Below are positions 36,034 to 43,406 of a stretch of 54,151 bases of DNA, piece by piece (position 1 is the first letter of the stretch; each line of letters begins with the position of its first letter). Under the pieces are notes generated by a model. It was not told where the DNA came from, did no database searches, and saw only the letters and a list, made by a program, of their open reading frames with translations. The DNA is from Lachnospiraceae bacterium (lineage in GTDB: Bacteria; Bacillota; Clostridia; Lachnospirales; Lachnospiraceae): assembly GCA_022799175.1 (NCBI GenBank), contig JAAWNY010000015.1, positions 1 to 54,151 on the forward strand, written 5' to 3'. The translations under genes and the position numbers were made by a program.

Positions 36034-37407
36034 TTATTGCTCCACCTTTGGCAATGCCTGAATCGCCTTTGCCAGTTCTTCCTCAGAAGGAATCATATCA
36101 CTCATCTGCCCATCATTAAATCGTTGGTATGCCATCATATCAAAATATCCGGTACCCGTCAGTCCAAAGACAATATTTTTCTGCTCTCCTGTCTCTTTAC
36201 ACTTTAAGGCTTCATCCACGGCCACCTTAATTGCATGGCTGCTCTCCGGAGCTGGAAGAATCCCCTCTACCTTTGCGAACATCTGGGCCGCCTTAAACAC
36301 TTCCGTCTGTTCCACACTTCTAGCTGTCAACAGACCCTGATCATACAACTCGGATACTACAGAACTCATTCCATGATAGCGAAGTCCCCCGGCATGACTG
36401 GCAGAAGGAATGAATCCACTGCCCAGAGTATACATCTTTGCCAACGGACACACCTTTCCCGTATCACAAAAATCATAAGCATAGACACCGCGGGTCAGAC
36501 TCGGACAAGATGCCGGCTCTACCGCAACAATCTGATAATCGGCTTCCCCTCTCAGCATCTGACCGACAAAAGGAGAAATCAGTCCTCCCAGATTGGAACC
36601 GCCTCCTGCACAACCGATAACCATATCTGCCTGAATCCCATACTTATCCAAAGCCGCCTTCGTCTCCAAACCAATCACCGACTGATGAAGCAATACTTGA
36701 GACAGTACCGATCCCAGTACATAACGATATCCTTCCTGACTCACTGCCGCTTCCACCGCCTCAGAAATAGCACAGCCCAGGCTTCCGGTAGTTCCCGGAA
36801 ATTCTGCGTTCATCCTGCGGCCCACTTCTGTCTCCATAGACGGCGAAGGAGTCACCTTGGCCCCATAGGTCCGCATCACCTCGCGGCGGAACGGTTTCTG
36901 TTCATAAGAACATTTTACCATGTATACCTGACAATCCAGATCCAGATATGCACAAGCCATAGAAAGAGCTGTCCCCCACTGACCGGCTCCCGTCTCCGTA
37001 GTCACCCCTTTCAATCCCTGTTTCTTGGCATAATATGCCTGAGCAATTGCCGAATTGAGTTTATGGCTGCCGGAAGTATTATTTCCCTCAAACTTATAAT
37101 AAATATGGGCCGGAGTTCCCAACTTTTTTTCCAAACAATAGGCACGCACCAATGGGGATGGACGGTACATCCGATAGAAATCTCGAATTTCCTGGGGAAT
37201 ATCAAAATATGGTGTCGTATCATCCAATTCTTGTTTTGCCAATTCCTGACAAAAAATTGCCGACAATTCTTCCAAAGTGACTGGCTTTAAAGTTCCAGGA
37301 TTCAGTATGGGCGCCGGTTTTTTCTTCATATCGGCACGTACATTGTACCATTGTTTCGGCATCTCCTGTTCTTCCAGATAAATTTTGTACGGGATATTCT
37401 TTTCCAT
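36034..37407 (-). CDS. trpB: TrpB2-type tryptophan synthase beta chain
   Basis: A PLP enzyme that condenses indole with serine to tryptophan. At 457 residues, with an N-terminal extension and the long insertions of the TrpB-like (TrpB2) branch, it differs from the 390-residue TrpB1. The PLP lysine is in NNTSGSHKLNSA (about Lys116), and the phosphate site is CAGGGSNLGG. No trpA or other trp gene is adjacent, which is usual for TrpB2, thought to salvage indole. AGAAAGGAAACAAAT precedes the ATG at 37407. Expression is governed by the tryptophan T-box just upstream. Confidence 0.92.
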   Translation of the reverse strand: MEKNIPYKIYLEEQEMPKQWYNVRADMKKKPAPILNPGTLKPVTLEELSAIFCQELAKQELDDTTPYFDIPQEIRDFYRMYRPSPLVRAYCLEKKLGTPAHIYYKFEGNNTSGSHKLNSAIAQAYYAKKQGLKGVTTETGAGQWGTALSMACAYLDLDCQVYMVKCSYEQKPFRREVMRTYGAKVTPSPSMETEVGRRMNAEFPGTTGSLGCAISEAVEAAVSQEGYRYVLGSVLSQVLLHQSVIGLETKAALDKYGIQADMVIGCAGGGSNLGGLISPFVGQMLRGEADYQIVAVEPASCPSLTRGVYAYDFCDTGKVCPLAKMYTLGSGFIPSASHAGGLRYHGMSSVVSELYDQGLLTARSVEQTEVFKAAQMFAKVEGILPAPESSHAIKVAVDEALKCKETGEQKNIVFGLTGTGYFDMMAYQRFNDGQMSDMIPSEEELAKAIQALPKVEQ

Positions 37408-37454
37408 ATTTGTTTCCTTTCTCCACCTTGGGTCTTTTTTATTCAATTAGTTTT

Positions 37455-37735
37455 AATTAAAAAAAACCCTATCCTATATCAACCATAGGACAGGAGTTCT
37501 CACTTCTGCGGTGCCACCTAAATTCATTCTTTACGAATGCACTTAATACCGTGTACTGACATACCGGCTCTGCTATAACGTGCAGACACGTCTCACCTAC
37601 TTGAAAATACTCGTTCAGCTCGCCCTCCCGGGGCCATTCCCTGTCTTTCCTATCGCTGCAATCCCACCATCTGCGGCTCTCTGTATATATTCCGGACAGC
37701 TACTCTTCCCGATCACTGGTTTGTAACTAATTGAC
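37455..37735 (-). promoter_or_regulatory. Tryptophan T-box leader of trpB2
   Basis: On the minus strand the leader contains the T-box core AGGTGGCACCGC (37508-37519). A terminator hairpin follows, CCTGTCCTAT pairing with ATAGGATAGG (37467-37494), with a run of eight T. The stem I region lies upstream with the expected AGATGGTGGG-type loop. The likely specifier is TGG (Trp) in GGGAATGGCCCC (37634-37636 on the opposite strand), which fits the gene. Uncharged tRNA-Trp should pair with the T-box and prevent termination. Confidence 0.88.
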
Positions 37736-37743
37736 TTGGTGAT

Positions 37744-37772
37744 AGAATAGACGAAAATAGGAAAAATGTCAA
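37744..37772 (-). promoter_or_regulatory. Predicted sigma-A promoter of the T-box/trpB2 transcript
   Basis: On the minus strand TTGACA (37767-37772) and TATTCT (37744-37749) are 17 bases apart, placing the start just before the T-box stem I. Confidence 0.7.
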
Positions 37773-37978
37773 GAAATTTTTTTGTTATTTAACATCGAGA
37801 TAACCTAATTGATCTGTGTCGTTTAAAAAGCACTTCCTTTTATTAACAATTTATGGTATATTATTTTTAAAGTCTATCGCTCATCTGTTCCTTAGGTATA
37901 GAACCCATGAACAAAAGTGCGAGCGGCTTTTATTCTGTCTATAGACAAAAACTATATAGGAAAAGGAGCACTAAGAAC

Positions 37979-40018
37979 GTGACGGGAAAGCAAGAGGATT
38001 CCCTCGCCAGCCGAGGGATAAAACAAAGCCTGAATGGAAGGATATTAAAAAACACTACGCTTAATATTCTAATTTTGGTGGTCATATGTTGTGGTATTAT
38101 GGCTTTTTCCTTGCAATCGCTTGCCAACAATATTTTGTTGGATAGCCTTCAGCCAATGGCTCGGCAGTCGGCTAAGACCGTGGAAGCCAACATCCATATG
38201 CTAGCGGATCGCATGATGACCATTGCCAGCAACCCTCGGATGAACACAGCGACTACCACCCGCTCGGACGGAACACAAACCTCTCATCCGGATACTGTGG
38301 CAACTATGGAAAACCGCAAGGCAGTACTGGAAGAAGCAGCCGAAATTTATGAATTTTACACGATTGCTTTGTATGGCTTAGATGGGCAGCTGGTACAGGG
38401 GCTCGAGAACGCGCCGGAAAACTTAGACAGCCGTTTTTTTGCGCTTTTAAAAGAAACGGACAATCTGACGATCGATTCTTCCACCACTTATCAAGACAAA
38501 CTGGGCATTACGATGGGTATGCCAGTAAAAGAGAATGGCGAAACAGTTCTCTATGTGATGGGAGTATATAAATATGACACGCTCAATGATGTTATCAGCA
38601 GCATCAATTTAGGAAAAAGCGGCATGGCCTATATGGTTAATCAAGAAGGCATCGTTACCGGCCATCCCGATTCTTCTCTGGCCCTCAACAAAAGCTCACT
38701 GGTTCAGCTCAGTGACGGCAACGAAACTGCAGTGGAACGCGTGACCACTGGAGAAACAGGGGCAACCGAATTTCCCATCGATGGGGAACTGATGCTCGTG
38801 GCATTTTCCCCAATTCGAGGAACCCAATGGTCACTGGTCATTCAAATCCCTAAGTCGGATTACAACCATTTCATCAATGGGGCAATGCTTGTGTCAATTC
38901 TGGCCACCCTAACGGTTCTGATTGTTTCCATCCTGTTGATCCTGCGCCTTGCTCGTTCTATTTCCCGCCCAGTGAAACGCGTAACGGACCGGATGGTGGC
39001 TCTCTCCAACGGCGATCTGCATACAGATGTACTCCCCGTTAACACAAAAGATGAGCTGGAGGTCATGACACAAACGATGGACGCCACATTGGAAAGCCTG
39101 AATCGATACATATCGGATATCCAGCAAGTGCTGACACACGTTGCGGATGGTGATTTGCGTACAGAACCCCAGGTAGATTATAAAGGCGACTTCATGTTGA
39201 TCCGTGGTAGCTTATGTACAATCACAGAATCGATGAACGAAACCCTCCTTGGATTCCGCGCCGCCGCAGATCGGCTTACTACAATGGCCACACACTTAAG
39301 CGGACAGTCCGTACAGTTGCATCAGGCTTCTCTCGATCAGAACCGCTCTACAGAGGAGTTAGTTCACGAGGTAACGCACGTGAAAGAACGACTGGCCGAT
39401 GTCACGGAAAGCAGTCGCCAGACCCGTTCCCAGACGGAGGAGATCACGCGGCGCATTCAAAGTGCCAACGAGCAGATGGACGCCCTATCCTCCGCGATGG
39501 ATGACATCAGCGCCAACGAACAGCAAATCACAAAAATAGCAAAAGATATTGAGGACATTGCCTTTCAAACCAATATTCTGTCGCTCAATGCTTCTGTGGA
39601 GGCCGCCCGTGCCGGAGCCGCCGGAAAAGGCTTTGCGGTTGTGGCTAATGAGGTAAAACAATTGGCTGCCAAGAGCGCTGAGGCCGCACAAAGAGCAACC
39701 GGCATGGTCAACAACACCAAGGCAATCATCCAGACTGGTGTAGTGCTGACTGCAGATACCGCTGATTCGCTCCATGCAATTTCTGATGTTTCTGCACAGA
39801 TCAGCACCATTTCGGATCAACTGGCAACAGCAATACAGAGTCAGGAAATTGCTCTGACTTCTATGGAAGCACGGATCGCAACCATTTCCGACATTGCAGA
39901 CCGCAATCTGCAAAACGCTGGGGAAACAGAGCAATCTAGCGGCTCGCTGGCAAAAGAAGCCGCATCGCTTCAGTCCCAGGTGCAAAAATTTATTTTAAAG
40001 GAGGCACACAGCAGATGA
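37979..40018 (+). CDS. Methyl-accepting chemotaxis protein with dCache sensor
   Basis: About 679 residues from a GTG with AAGGAG ten bases upstream; an ATG at 37907 lacks a good ribosome site. One membrane helix (NILILVVICCGIMAFSLQ), an extracellular double-Cache domain of about 250 residues (KSGMAYMVNQEGIVTGHPD is typical), a second helix (VSILATLTVLIVSILLIL), HAMP (SISRPVKRVTDRM) and the signalling coiled coil follow. The hairpin tip reads [20 protein letters not shown]. Cache receptors sense small metabolites. It overlaps the FMN-binding lipoprotein gene by four bases, which suggests joint function. Confidence 0.92.
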   Translation: MTGKQEDSLASRGIKQSLNGRILKNTTLNILILVVICCGIMAFSLQSLANNILLDSLQPMARQSAKTVEANIHMLADRMMTIASNPRMNTATTTRSDGTQTSHPDTVATMENRKAVLEEAAEIYEFYTIALYGLDGQLVQGLENAPENLDSRFFALLKETDNLTIDSSTTYQDKLGITMGMPVKENGETVLYVMGVYKYDTLNDVISSINLGKSGMAYMVNQEGIVTGHPDSSLALNKSSLVQLSDGNETAVERVTTGETGATEFPIDGELMLVAFSPIRGTQWSLVIQIPKSDYNHFINGAMLVSILATLTVLIVSILLILRLARSISRPVKRVTDRMVALSNGDLHTDVLPVNTKDELEVMTQTMDATLESLNRYISDIQQVLTHVADGDLRTEPQVDYKGDFMLIRGSLCTITESMNETLLGFRAAADRLTTMATHLSGQSVQLHQASLDQNRSTEELVHEVTHVKERLADVTESSRQTRSQTEEITRRIQSANEQMDALSSAMDDISANEQQITKIAKDIEDIAFQTNILSLNASVEAARAGAAGKGFAVVANEVKQLAAKSAEAAQRATGMVNNTKAIIQTGVVLTADTADSLHAISDVSAQISTISDQLATAIQSQEIALTSMEARIATISDIADRNLQNAGETEQSSGSLAKEAASLQSQVQKFILKEAHSR

Positions 40019-40458
40019 AACGAATTTTCTCTATAATTTTAATCCTTCTGCTGATGACATCGCTGCTGACAGCCTGCGAAAACCAGACGGAGCTTCAAGA
40101 CGGATATTATACCGCCCAGGTATCCGAGTTCAGCCATGGCTGGAAGGAATATATCACCATTCTGGTAAAAGGTGGAGACATTATCTCTGTAGAATACAAC
40201 GCGGAAAATGCCAGTGGCTTTATCAAAAGCTGGGATAACGCATATATGCAGACAATGCTCCATTCCAACGGCACCTATCCCAACGAATATACCCGCTATT
40301 ACGCGAATCAGCTCTTAGAAGGCCAGGGCGAACATGAGATCGATGCTATTACAGGAGCATCCTCTTCCCATAAAACGTTTCAGGCACTATCTCAGGCTGT
40401 TCTGGAGCAAGCCCGGAAAGGAGATTCCAGTATTGTTTTTGTAGATATAACCCACTAA
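40015..40458 (+). CDS. FMN-binding domain lipoprotein
   Basis: A 147-residue lipoprotein: signal peptide with lipobox LLTAC (Cys21), then a single FMN-binding (RnfG/NqrC-type) domain. DAITGASSSHKTF (110-122) is the flavinylation motif; Ser116 stands where Ser or Thr receives FMN from ApbE. Such proteins carry electrons at the outer membrane face. It is translationally coupled (ATGA) to the chemoreceptor, an uncommon partner, and a terminator follows at 40520-40565. It may feed a redox signal to the receptor or be an extracellular electron-transfer part. Confidence 0.88.
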   Translation: MKRIFSIILILLLMTSLLTACENQTELQDGYYTAQVSEFSHGWKEYITILVKGGDIISVEYNAENASGFIKSWDNAYMQTMLHSNGTYPNEYTRYYANQLLEGQGEHEIDAITGASSSHKTFQALSQAVLEQARKGDSSIVFVDITH

Positions 40459-40519
40459 GTCCTAAAAAAGGTCGGCTCCCAAAACCAAAAGTCTCGTCCC
40501 ATAGATTTTGGGGCTACAT

Positions 40520-40565
40520 AACGAGGGTGTGTTAATGTATTGATAACACATCCTCGTTTTCTTTG
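40520..40565 (+). terminator. Terminator after the chemoreceptor/FMN operon
   Basis: AACGAGG-TGTGTTA pairs with TAACACA-CCTCGTT around a nine-base loop, followed by TTCTTT. Confidence 0.72.
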
Positions 40566-40601
40566 ACATTAAAAAAATCCTGCATACATAGCAGGATTTT
40601 C
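40566..40601 (-). terminator. Terminator after the second chemoreceptor gene
   Basis: On the minus strand AAATCCTGC pairs with GCAGGATTT around a seven-base loop, followed by a T-run of seven. It lies about 120 bases beyond the stop of the minus-strand chemoreceptor. The bases between (40602-40719) hold nothing recognisable. Confidence 0.68.
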
Positions 40602-40719
40602 CGTCTATAGCAAGTCACACTAAAGGGTGTTATAAAATAAGTCCTCCTCTTGTCAATACCTATCCAAATGACATTGTCCCCTATCCTCAATCTGTTTTCA
40701 TAAAATACCTCTTTTATCT

Positions 40720-42426
40720 TTAAACTCCCCCGGAACGATTCTTTAACTTAAACCTTTCCACAAGGCTCTTCATAAGCTGTGACTGACTGGACAATTCTTC
40801 ACTTGCGGCCGCGCTTTCCTCAGCCGTTGCCGAGTTTGTCTGTACCACACTGGAAATCTGGTCAATCCCCATGGTAATCTGAGAGATGGAATCAGCCTGA
40901 ATGCTACTGGCCTCTGAAATCTGTCCGATAATACCTGCCATTTCATTTACGCCATTTACTGCCTGGAATAGGGATTGTGCTGTCTCGTCAGCAATGCGGG
41001 TTCCGTTTTCTACTGCTTTTAATGAATTTTCAATCAAAACCGAAGTATTCTTAGATGCCTCTGCGCTTTTGCTTGCCAGATTACGGACTTCATCGGCCAC
41101 TACAGCAAAACCTTTTCCGGCAGCACCTGCCCGAGCGGCTTCTACAGCAGCATTAAGAGCAAGGATATTGGTCTGGAACGCAATATCTTCAATTGTCTTA
41201 ATGATTTTACCGATTTCATTGGAGCAATTACTGATATCACCCATTGCCTGTATCATCTGCTGCATTTTTTCGTTGCTCACGTTCATTTCCGCACGGATGC
41301 TACCTGCTTTTTCATTGGCTTGTCCTGCATTATCTGCATTCTGCTTCACTTTGTTGGAGATTTCATTAATAGTAGCAGCGAGTTCCTGCACAGAACTTGC
41401 CTGCTCGGTTGCCCCCTGGGAAAGAGCCTGGGCGCCGTTGGATACCTGTGCTGACCCACTTGCAACCTGAGCGGAACTTTGGCTGATTTGCAACATCGTG
41501 TCGTTGAGCTTTTCTGCAATGCCCCGGAAAGAAATCAACAGTGGATGAAAGCCCCCAGTATATTCTTCTTCACAGATAGAATCCACCGTAAAATCTCCGG
41601 TAGCCATTTTAGCAAGAAATTTATTCTCATCATCAATGATAAGCTGAAGCTTATGAATTAATCTGCGTACCTGCGCAGCGAGAACACCCAGTTCATCTTT
41701 AGAAGTATAGGAAATCTCCACATCCAAATCGCCTTCTGCCATTCTTATAGCAGCGTTCTCGATTTCAGAAATCGGGATCTTAATCAAGCGTATAATCACA
41801 AATGAGAAGAAAACCCCCACAAGAATAATTGCCACGATAACTGCTGCCATAAGGAAAATGGCCGTTTTGTATAGGAAAAAGCTTTCCTCTGTTGCAGCGT
41901 CACTACCTTCTGTATTGTAGACGATAATGTCATGAAAAGCGCTGTTTAAAGAATTGTAAAGTTCTACACATTCACCTTCCAAAATAGCACGTGCCTCTTC
42001 CGAGCGACCCTGCTTGGCTAAGGTCATCATTTCTTCATCTGCTTTATCATACTGATTCCACAGATTCATTGCATTTTCATAGAAATTTCTTTCTTCTTCA
42101 TCGATTAACCCCCCATAAGTGGCTAATAGGGTATTCATCTCTTTTTTCTCACTTTGGAGGTACTGAAGGCTAGATGCCTCTACATCATCCGAAATTGCAG
42201 TCAAATATCCTAATTCATTCAAACGGATATTCGAAAGGGTAGTATTCAAGTCCCTTGCCGTATTAATGCTGGGAAGCCAACTGGTTGATATATCACTTGT
42301 CATGTCATTCATCCGGCCCATAAGACAAAATGACATACCGCCAATCATCAACATGCCAATCAACGCGACTCCTATGAGGACATAAAGTTTAAATCTGATT
42401 TTTAAATTTTGTATGTAACGGATCAT
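40720..42426 (-). CDS. Methyl-accepting chemotaxis protein with four-helix-bundle sensor
   Basis: A 568-residue chemoreceptor. The first helix ([20 protein letters not shown]) is followed by a 4HB_MCP-type helical sensor of about 150 residues, a second helix ([20 protein letters not shown]), HAMP and the signalling domain with tip [26 protein letters not shown] precedes the ATG. It is convergent with the Cache receptor gene. A GCCGATAT box upstream (42529-42536) suggests flagellar sigma-D control. No che or fli genes lie in the window. Confidence 0.93.
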   Translation of the reverse strand: MIRYIQNLKIRFKLYVLIGVALIGMLMIGGMSFCLMGRMNDMTSDISTSWLPSINTARDLNTTLSNIRLNELGYLTAISDDVEASSLQYLQSEKKEMNTLLATYGGLIDEEERNFYENAMNLWNQYDKADEEMMTLAKQGRSEEARAILEGECVELYNSLNSAFHDIIVYNTEGSDAATEESFFLYKTAIFLMAAVIVAIILVGVFFSFVIIRLIKIPISEIENAAIRMAEGDLDVEISYTSKDELGVLAAQVRRLIHKLQLIIDDENKFLAKMATGDFTVDSICEEEYTGGFHPLLISFRGIAEKLNDTMLQISQSSAQVASGSAQVSNGAQALSQGATEQASSVQELAATINEISNKVKQNADNAGQANEKAGSIRAEMNVSNEKMQQMIQAMGDISNCSNEIGKIIKTIEDIAFQTNILALNAAVEAARAGAAGKGFAVVADEVRNLASKSAEASKNTSVLIENSLKAVENGTRIADETAQSLFQAVNGVNEMAGIIGQISEASSIQADSISQITMGIDQISSVVQTNSATAEESAAASEELSSQSQLMKSLVERFKLKNRSGGV

Positions 42427-42528
42427 ATCTCCAACCTCCTTTTATATTCCGTCTCCCATAGCTGCCAATTATGAAAAATAATCATTATATTCTATCCTAC
42501 TTATTTTTCATACAGCATTTTTATTAAT

Positions 42529-42552
42529 ATATCGGCACATTTTTCCTTTTTA
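42529..42552 (-). promoter_or_regulatory. Possible sigma-D (flagellar) promoter of the chemoreceptor gene
   Basis: On the minus strand GCCGATAT (42529-42536) is a perfect sigma-D -10 element. The nearest TAAA (42549-42552) is only 12 bases upstream instead of 14-16, so the match is incomplete. Confidence 0.4.
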
Positions 42553-42618
42553 ATAAGTAAAATTTAAAAATATAATCGCTACTAACTCCATAATATCAAA
42601 AACAAAAAGAGAGAGCTC

Positions 42619-42785
42619 CAATGTCATTAAGATAAGGAAACGAAAAGCATAGTCAAGGAAATGAGGCGAAAACCAACGCCAAACCGTCTGCGGGATTTTA
42701 GGAATTCTTAATCTCGAAACCGAAAAAAGGAATAGACCATTTTCTATGGCTTCTCTCCCCGCTTATTTGTATCTGCCATGAGTGA
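42619..42785 (+). repeat. Palindromic repeat, copy E (decayed, core deleted)
   Basis: The left end CAATGTCATTAAGATAAGG is well kept. The outer arms (about 42652-42690 and 42728-42763) have drifted and pair poorly. The left inner arm and centre are missing, while TTTTAGGAATTCTTAATCTC of the right inner arm remains. It is probably the oldest copy here. Confidence 0.78.
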
Positions 42786-42905
42786 CTATCTCTCCTTCCG
42801 TCTCACTAAATATATCATTTATTTCCGGTTTGGTGTTACAACTTTATTATATCATCTCACCTCCAACTTGTCAGCCCATATGTACCACCGACTGATAGGC
42901 TGTGG
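42786..42905. other. Intergenic stretch without recognisable content
   Basis: About 120 bases between repeat copy E and the intron-derived reading frame. I find neither the domain V/VI sequence of a group II intron nor any gene. Confidence 0.5.
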
Positions 42906-43229
42906 CTAAATCATAAAAGCCACCGCTCCGTTTTCCATTACCCCACTTTTCAGATAGCGTTTAATGAGCTGTATTATATGTTCATCCTTCACGTTCTTTC
43001 GAAGGAAATTGATAAGGATTACGTGATTGAGAGTATCAAAATATTTCGATAAATCCAATACTACTGCAAATGTGTAGCTTTGCTCTGCATACGCCTTCAC
43101 TTTTTGTATTGCGTCTTTTGCTCTTCTGTTTGGACGGTAGCCAAAGCTACCATCCATAAACAGTGTTTCCTAGATTGGCACTAACTGCCCAGTTATTGCC
43201 TGTTGAAGTGTTCGGTCTATCACTGTTGC
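42906..43229 (-). pseudogene. Group II intron reverse transcriptase/maturase fragment
   Basis: Only an interior piece of an LtrA-like protein remains. From 43229 it reads ATVIDRTLQQAITGQLVPI, then an in-frame TAG at 43170-43172, then ETLFMDGSFGYRPNRRAKDA and VVLDLSKYFDTLNH, which are reverse-transcriptase motifs. It ends soon after SGVMENGA, before the YADD active site. Fingers, most of the palm, maturase and endonuclease parts are missing. It cannot be functional. Confidence 0.85.
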
Positions 43230-43304
43230 TTTCGACTATACCCTTCCCACTACTGGGCGGATTCGGGCCTTTAACCCGTTAGAAACGTGCTCCGCTAGGC
43301 GCAC
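42906..43304 (-). mobile_element. Decayed group II intron (probably class C), internally deleted
   Basis: On the minus strand the segment begins GTGCGCCTAGCGGAGCAC (5' end at 43304), matching the GTGYG start of group II introns. CTAACGGGTTAAAGGCCCG follows, resembling an early domain I hairpin. After about 70 bases it jumps into the middle of a reverse-transcriptase reading frame. It starts directly after the hairpin and T-run of the ppdK terminator, the usual target of class C introns. The 3' domains were not found. Confidence 0.72.
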
Positions 43305-43306
43305 AT

Positions 43307-43352
43307 AAAAAGAGAGATACCCAATATTTTACTATTGAATCTCTCTCTTTTT
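43307..43352 (-). terminator. Terminator of ppdK
   Basis: AGAGAGAT and ATCTCTCT pair (with CAATA/TATTG inside) around a short loop, with T-runs on both strands: TTTTTAT on the minus strand, serving ppdK, and seven T on the plus strand. The intron remnant begins two to three bases after the minus-strand T-run. Confidence 0.75.
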
Positions 43353-43406
43353 TTACATTAAACTATATCTAGTAGTCGTCACACTACAATACCACTATAT
43401 GATTAC

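Noticed and set aside
36034-37223. Long plus-strand frames opposite trpB2 (36235-37290)
   Set aside because: They are antisense shadows of a clearly conserved gene and have no ribosome site or recognisable domains.
37907-37978. ATG start of the Cache chemoreceptor at 37907
   Set aside because: No good ribosome site; the GTG at 37979 has AAGGAG ten bases upstream and gives a normal N-terminus.
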